A DNA stretch of 64,000 nucleotides from Tetragonia tetragonoides (lineage: Eukaryota; Streptophyta; Magnoliopsida; Caryophyllales; Aizoaceae), in assembly GCA_038025085.1 (NCBI GenBank), contig CM076143.1, forward strand, positions 37,718,501-37,782,500, in the 5' to 3' direction. Shown one piece after another: positions 58,433 through 64,000 of this stretch (its first letter is position 1; each line of letters opens with the position of its first letter). The notes beneath the pieces were generated by a model. It was not told the DNA's origin. It ran no database searches and was given only the letters and a program-made list of their open reading frames with translations. The translations under genes were made by a program, and so were the position numbers.

Positions 58433-58693
58433 GACTATGTTTGATTCACCTTAATTTTACTTAAATTCAGTTCAGTTCAGTTCAGTTCATGTGTAATTTT
58501 ATCACTCATATAACTTTTACTCCGAAATAATTTCATGATGACAATTATGTCATCTGAAAGATCTCAAAGCATACTTTCAAATGAGTCCAATATTGACTAT
58601 GTCTAGACGGATTTTAAATGGTTAACGGTGATGTTTAAAAAATCAATTCAGCTCACTTCAATTCAATTTTATCCAGATAAATCAAACAAAACC
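58433..58693 (+). mobile_element. Tourist-like MITE copy 3 (261 bp)
   Basis: It aligns with copy 2 over its length (GACTATGTTTGATTCACCTT at the start). TTA flanks both sides (58430-58432 and 58694-58696). The right end is more diverged (AAATCAAACAAAACC). Confidence 0.7.
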
Positions 58694-58696
58694 TTA

Positions 58697-60088
58697 GTGA
58701 AATTCTGTTCAATGCACTGAAAAAGAACACACCCGATAACTCGATGAATGTATGACTATCACTTTCCACCCCCACCCCCACCCCCCACCAAATTTTGAGC
58801 ACCTGTACGACTAATTATAGCCGCCAACTTCTTTTTTCTCTCTCTCTCCTCTTTGTAGTTGTGGATATATGATTCTTGAAAAAGGTTTGAAGCCTACTAT
58901 AGATTGACGTCAGCCCATTGGATTCGTAGCCATGAGAACTTGTGGCTGAGCTTCATCCCTTTATGCTGACTCATACTCCCAGCTGGCTCCCTTATACCGG
59001 CTACCTTTTCTCTAAGTCTAACCCATGCTACTCCCTCTTACTTTATTTACCCATTTCCTTTTTCTAATTTCCACGTTGCTCATCTCTTCTCTTTTTCTTA
59101 TCCACTAATCTCACTTTCTTGCCATCTAGATCTAATCTCTTTTTTCCCTTTTCAACATTCTTTCAAATAACCGACCTCGTTCCCTGTTTAGGCGAGAGTC
59201 TCTTTGAAAGCATTGGAGTAATATTAATGTTACTTCATTATATCTCTAAATTTTGAAAAAAAATTTGAGTGACACTTTTATTAATTTGATGTATTCCCTC
59301 TACACATATTTAAAAATAGTTTTCACAAATGGCGTTTAAGGTGATAAGTACGCGCATCTTATAATTTATTTTATGGTTATTAGTTATCTAATAATATAGT
59401 ACGCTCATTTACCAATCAATAAAGAATAAAACATGATTATCATTTATCAATCTAATTATTCAAGCTAAGACTAATATACAATTTTAAAAAAGTTTCTTTT
59501 TTGTTTTGCGCATAGAAAAAAAATCTTTATTTATAAAATACGGTATGATATCTATAAATACGATTTTTCTCTAAACAAAAAGTAAAGAACAAATCTAAAA
59601 TAACAACACGAATAGTTGGAGATTGGGAAATCTCTGAAAAGATTTATCGACCACAATTTCAGAACTAGTTAAGTGGGCAAATATTTTAAAGTTTCTATCT
59701 CAAAATTTTTAAAAGTCAATTAAAAGTACACTCTAATATTTGATTCTTTAATCTGTAACTTACAAGTAGCCACTAGCTAGTACTCACAATACATGACACA
59801 ACGTGTTGGCGATCCACACCCAAAATTTTAATTTTTTAATTCATTTTTATTTCATCAAACCTCACAAGTGTGTTAAGTTACCCCCTCTAATTAAAAAATT
59901 TGAAAGAAATTAGCCGGTGAAAAAGAAATTAAAAGGGTCCCGAGAGAGCCTTGTTGGCTGGTAAAAACATTACAGAAGCTGAAAAGCCTCTCTCTTTTTG
60001 TTCATTTGTTTTCAACTCTTTTGGCCATTTTTATTTGTTTCTCATTTTGGTTTCCAAATCTTTTACAAACAAATTGTACCAAAGTCGA
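58697..60088 (+). other. Upstream region of the DOF gene
   Basis: Contains a C-rich G-quadruplex-type motif (58767-58790), a pyrimidine-rich block (58830-58855, 59030-59170) and a perfect TGACGTCA palindrome (58905-58912). No separate gene is supported. The promoter and 5' UTR of the gene starting at 60089 lie here; no TATA box stands out. Confidence 0.4.
58905..58912. promoter_or_regulatory. bZIP-type palindrome TGACGTCA
   Basis: A perfect ACGT-core palindrome about 1.2 kb upstream of the DOF gene start. Function is inferred from the motif only. Confidence 0.25.
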
Positions 60089-63037
60089 ATGTCTCACCGG
60101 AATGCGATGCCGGAGATAAATGATCCGGCTATTAAGCTGTTCGGAAGAAGTATTGGTCTACCGGAAAATGAAGATTTGGGAGCAGAGCCAACAGCTACTA
60201 CTACTGATTCAATGGTTATTTCTCTCTCTTATTCTTATATTCTAGTGATCTTAGTGATGAAGTTCTTGGGTTAGTGTTGTTGTTGAAGATTTTGGAGTTT
60301 ATTTTTTTTTAAAATTTTGTGAAATTTTAGGTTGCCTTTTTTGTTTTGGTTTGGTTATGGTGCTTGACTGCTTGTTGTGTGATGCTCTGCTTGTTCAGTT
60401 GTTCTGTGATGGTCTTTGATAATTTAATTTCAAAAAATAAAATAAAGTAAGAAAAGAGCAAATATAGAAAAAACAATATTTTGAAATGTGTTATTTTTAT
60501 CTATTTACTTTTTTTAAATATTTAATTAATGAAAGTGCGACTTTTTAATATCTTATCCTTGAATTTAAGGATGATGGTAGCAAGTAAAATTGGGAAATTT
60601 TTTATAAAGGGATGAATATGCTGCAATTTAATGGTGCTAATATAATAACTTAAGCAAAATACATATAATTTCACTTATTAATGATAACATATAAATAAAG
60701 GTAATGAAGGTTTGTAGATATGGCACCACAAGTGATTTGGTTGTGTATTATGTACTTAAAATATCTCCGATATTTAAGCAAGCCCTAGGCTAGGCTAGAT
60801 TATAATGTACAAAACGTTATGCTATAATGCATTTCTTTGGTGTTCGGGCCGTGTTTGTGTTTGTCAACGGCCTTCGTGTTAATTACTATGAATAAGTAGA
60901 AAAAAAAAGTGAGGTTAGTCTTTGTTTCAATTTTTATGAATTAGTACTATTTGTAGACTCTATTTTAGCTAAGCATGTGATCTTATCAGGTAGCAACCAA
61001 ATAGTTGGTACATGGTTATGAATGGATTTAGTGCAAGATAGAGGTTAAACATTTGTCTAAAATGAGACTGTATAACAATTGGATTTAGTGTAGAACCCTT
61101 TGTTTCCAATTGCTTTATGTTGTTTGAAACTTGTGCTCAATGATTGATTATGTGGTTAAGGTAGGCTGATCAGTGTCATAATTTGTCTCTATTGTTATCT
61201 TAATTTGTGATAAAAACATTATTGTTTCCGGCTGGTGGACAGTGTTGAGTTGTCGAATCTAGTGTCTTCATCTGCTTTGTAAGATAGTTGGAATCTACCC
61301 TCAGGGGTTGAGAAACCCTCCAATGGTGAAGCATCTACGCTTAGCTTTATCATGTGACTTTTGGAGAGATGATTTGAGATAAAAGAAGAATGGAAGGTAG
61401 AAACATAACTTGAGGGGTATCTATAGCCCTCAAGGTTTGGGTAGATGTCTGGGAACTCTTTACCAGACTCTCTTTGATAGGTCTCCAGTGGATTGGGCTT
61501 TTCTCTTCTGAAATGATACTAGACTTAGGTATAGAGGCTTAGTCCTAAACTACTATTTCATGAATGTTTTATTATGTACAATCACGGTGCATTCCATTTG
61601 TAATGAATTGATTCCAATTGCTATGTTTTATAACCTTGTTTCTATATCTTTCGTATTCTGACTGTTGGTGGCTTGCTCCTTTACTGAATGCCTCTCTCCT
61701 CTGTTAATTTACAGAATTACAATTCATGTTGCCCTGATGGTTCCATGTTACTACTGTATGTTAAATGACAAACATCTAAACATTGAGCCCTTTGAGGGTC
61801 TTATGAATTTTCCAGTTAAAACATACTTCCTTTTGAATGTCAGGAGACAGTTCCTAAAGCAGTGGAAGTTGCAGAGGAGCCCTGCAACATAGAAGATTCT
61901 GATAATGACGATGAAAATCCCACCTCAGAAGGTCTTGAAACCATGTCTGCTGAACAAGAAAACGCAGAGGTTGTAGACAAGAATCCCGAGGCAAGCAAAG
62001 CTGCTGGTTTGAAGAAGCCAGATAAAATCCTACCTTGCCCACGTTGCAACAGTATGGAAACAAAATTCTGCTATTTTAATAATTATAACGTCAACCAGCC
62101 TAGGCACTTTTGCAGGAGTTGCCAGAGATATTGGACAGCTGGGGGAGCGATAAGAAATGTTCCTGTTGGGGCAGGTCGTCGTAAGAATAAGCATGCGTCT
62201 CCACAGCTTCAACCTGTAGTTATACCCTCCAATGGAGGATCCTTTACCCAGGTCAGCCTCATAAACCCTGACAGCCCTCTCTGTAAGTCAGTGGCTAATA
62301 GGCTCAGTCTCGAAGAAACAGAATATTCTCCAGAAGCTTCTAATATTGCTGGTGGAGCAAGAAATGGGCTTCCTTCTTCAAGTCACTCTTCCATGAGTGA
62401 GAACAAAGTTTCACATGAGGTGCCACAAACAGAAAAAGTTGGTTCTTCAGATGGTGGTTTCACCCCTTTACATGCTTTCCAGGGCTTTCCTGGCCCTCCA
62501 CCTTATTCTTGGAATTTCAGTTGGAATGCGATGGCATATGCAGGTGGTACTGGTAACGCTTTTCTAGTTCCTTGGAGTTCTCCGACAATGCCAATGAGTC
62601 CTGGGCTTTGCATGCCAAATATCACCTTTCCATTTGTGCCTCCCATGTGTTATAGTTGGGATGCCAGTACAGGGAGTGTATCTTCGAACAACAGCTTATC
62701 TCCTGCATCCTATTCTGTAAATAGTAGCTGTTCTGGAAATACATCTCCTTTGGGGAAACATTCAAGGGATACAAATTCACAGGATGAAGAAAGAAACGAG
62801 AAGAGTCTGTGGATACCCAAGACTTTGAGAATAGATGACCCTGAGGAAGCAGCAAAAAGCTCAATATGGAGTACTTTAGGAATCAAACCTGGTAAACCCA
62901 TTTCCGAAGGGGGCATGTTCAGAACATTTCAACCCAGAACTGAAAGAAATGCTGAAACCTCAGAAGCCGAGAAGGCATTGCAAGCAAACCCAGCAGCACT
63001 TTCACGATCACAAGCGTTCCAAGAAAGCAGCTCATAG
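60089..63037 (+). CDS. Cycling DOF factor (CDF-type), 2 exons, 439 aa
   Basis: This is a DOF zinc-finger transcription factor of the CDF group. Those proteins bind AAAG/CTTT sites, repress CONSTANS/FT-type flowering genes, and are removed by FKF1-GIGANTEA. Exon 1 (60089-60214) encodes the family N-terminus [16 protein letters not shown] 1629-base intron with GT/AG ends (60215-61843) leads in phase to exon 2 (61844-63037, TAG stop). The DOF finger has Cys at about 107, 110, 132 and 135 ([18 protein letters not shown], then [12 protein letters not shown]) with the expected C-x2-C-x21-C-x2-C spacing and a basic tail GAGRRKNK. The C-terminal CDF motifs are present: [20 protein letters not shown] (about 365-385) and [10 protein letters not shown] (about 398). 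The length is normal for the group. Confidence 0.94.
60758..60766 (+). promoter_or_regulatory. Evening-element-like AAAATATCT in CDF intron
   Basis: An exact AAAATATCT, the clock-associated evening element bound by CCA1/LHY/RVE-type MYB factors, lies in intron 1 of a gene family under circadian control. Chance occurrence in AT-rich DNA is appreciable. Confidence 0.35.
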
Positions 63038-63654
63038 AAAGAGTGTATAATACAAGGGGAGTTCTGTCATGTCAGGTTAGTTATATGCTTAATCTTACTC
63101 AAAAGTTATTGTTTGCAGATACCTGGTGTAGCAGAATCCCCGGGTATTCCTTGAATCAAGTTGATGTATTGACAGTTTTGGTCCTTTATTTATATAATTT
63201 TGCCCCCCCCCCTCAGATCTTCAGTTTGCTATAGTGAGCAATGTAGAGTTGAGATAATGCATATATGTAAATTTATCGAATAAATCTCTTTTTCGAATCA
63301 TTTTCTGTCTCATTCTTCAGACTTGTAGTCTTAAATTTGGGGGTGTGGCAGATCTTGAAATAGATATATGTCTATTTAACTGGCGTACAAATACCACATG
63401 GATTAGTGAAGTTAGCAAAGATCATGGAAGTACTATATTCAGCAGATTTCCTGGTGAACGATGTATGCTTAGAGTTTGATTGTACACAGTTGCACAAATA
63501 AGTTGCAAAAACTAGTTTTGTGGTTCAATTTTTAGCAGATTATTCGGCAAAAGTAGTACCTGAAATTCTTAGGAACATTATGTGAAGAAAGTGGTTTGAA
63601 CATAACTGTTAGACAGATGAGTGGAAATGAACTCGGAACAGACTAAATGTTAGA
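63038..63654 (+). other. 3' UTR and downstream region of the DOF gene
   Basis: The 3' UTR probably ends near 63280-63300 (CGAATAAATC is the likely polyadenylation signal at about 63279). A C10 run lies near 63205. No further gene. Confidence 0.45.
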
Positions 63655-63673
63655 ATAAGTTTTTGTGATATTA

Positions 63674-63818
63674 GAAGAGTAAGTCTTGTGTGAGACCAAC
63701 TCACAAAATAATGGGATCACTGGTTAGAAATGTGGGGGTCACTTATTATAAGTAGTGACTCTTATATCACTAACAAGTGACCCTCGTCTCACTAGAAATT
63801 ACGATAAGACCGTCTTAT
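63674..63818. mobile_element. Small insertion between 19-bp direct repeats
   Basis: ATAAGTTTTTGTGATATTA occurs at 63655-63673 and 63819-63837, flanking 145 bases. The insert starts with GTAAGTCTTGTGTGAGACC and ends GATAAGACCGTCTTAT, imperfectly inverted, as in AAGACGGTCTC-type MITEs. The long duplication is atypical for a DNA transposon. Confidence 0.5.
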
Positions 63819-63837
63819 ATAAGTTTTTGTGATATTA

Positions 63838-64000
63838 AAAACATCAAAAATAAATTGATCATCTTTGAAGTGAAATACAAACTCTCAAATAAGTCTTTCC
63901 ATTTGTTTTGGTATCAAGTTGCATTGTTGAATGGGTACTTGTATCTTCCTCTTCCTCACAAATGGGACTACTGTTTTCACGCATGTTGGATATGTACAAG
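63838..64000. other. Right edge, no gene supported
   Basis: No recognisable feature. Confidence 0.3.

Overview
The window is nuclear DNA of a flowering plant, probably a eudicot. Its genes are intron-rich, with GT/AG junctions that restore frame exactly. It is AT-rich and full of plant transposable elements: Ty3/gypsy chromoviruses, a Ty1/copia element, hAT, Mutator, Tourist and Helitron families, and a SINE. It also holds an integrated caulimovirus-like pararetrovirus. A lineage near Amaranthaceae/Caryophyllales is a guess from general appearance only.

Only two complete host genes are clear. One is a seven-exon P4-type phospholipid flippase of the ALA1 type (36261-42053, +) with an unusual repeated N-terminal extension. 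The other is a two-exon cycling DOF factor (60089-63037, +). At the left edge, on the minus strand, a truncated TPR reading frame is followed 15 bases later by a second unidentified frame that runs out of the window. A decayed GeBP/DUF573-like gene copy lies at about 4.0-4.5 kb between inverted repeats.

Layout. 1-1130: minus-strand gene edge. 1565-2255: long inverted repeat built of degenerate short repeats. 2990-5290: inverted-repeat-bounded segment holding the GeBP relic and an AT microsatellite. 5284-26800: a nested stack. A minus-strand Ty3/gypsy element (LTR 22958-26800, extra ORF, gag, protease start) is split inside gag/protease by a hAT-ended segment (6040-20603). That segment itself holds a hAT MITE, an LTR-leader relic, a second Ty3/gypsy element on the plus strand (about 9576-20175) and a SINE. 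The outer LTR also holds a small hAT and a Mutator-like element. 27968-32912: an intact, young Ty1/copia element. 33061-35302: hAT MITE, Helitron-like ends and a long AT tract. 36261-42053: the flippase gene. 43.3-46.5 kb: AT-rich repeats with a Mutator-like and a hAT insertion. 47148 to about 53900: a decayed pararetrovirus copy. 54.5-58.7 kb: MITE-rich. 59.0-63.3 kb: the DOF gene. 63655-63837: a small insertion between 19-bp direct repeats.

The genes do not form an operon or pathway. Most of the sequence records successive insertions, and the order of events can be read from target-site duplications. The most unusual points are the extra ORF between primer-binding site and gag in both Ty3/gypsy elements, the near-complete pararetrovirus with capsid before movement protein, and the four-fold repeat in the flippase N-terminus. 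No searches or alignments were run; all boundaries come from reading the sequence.
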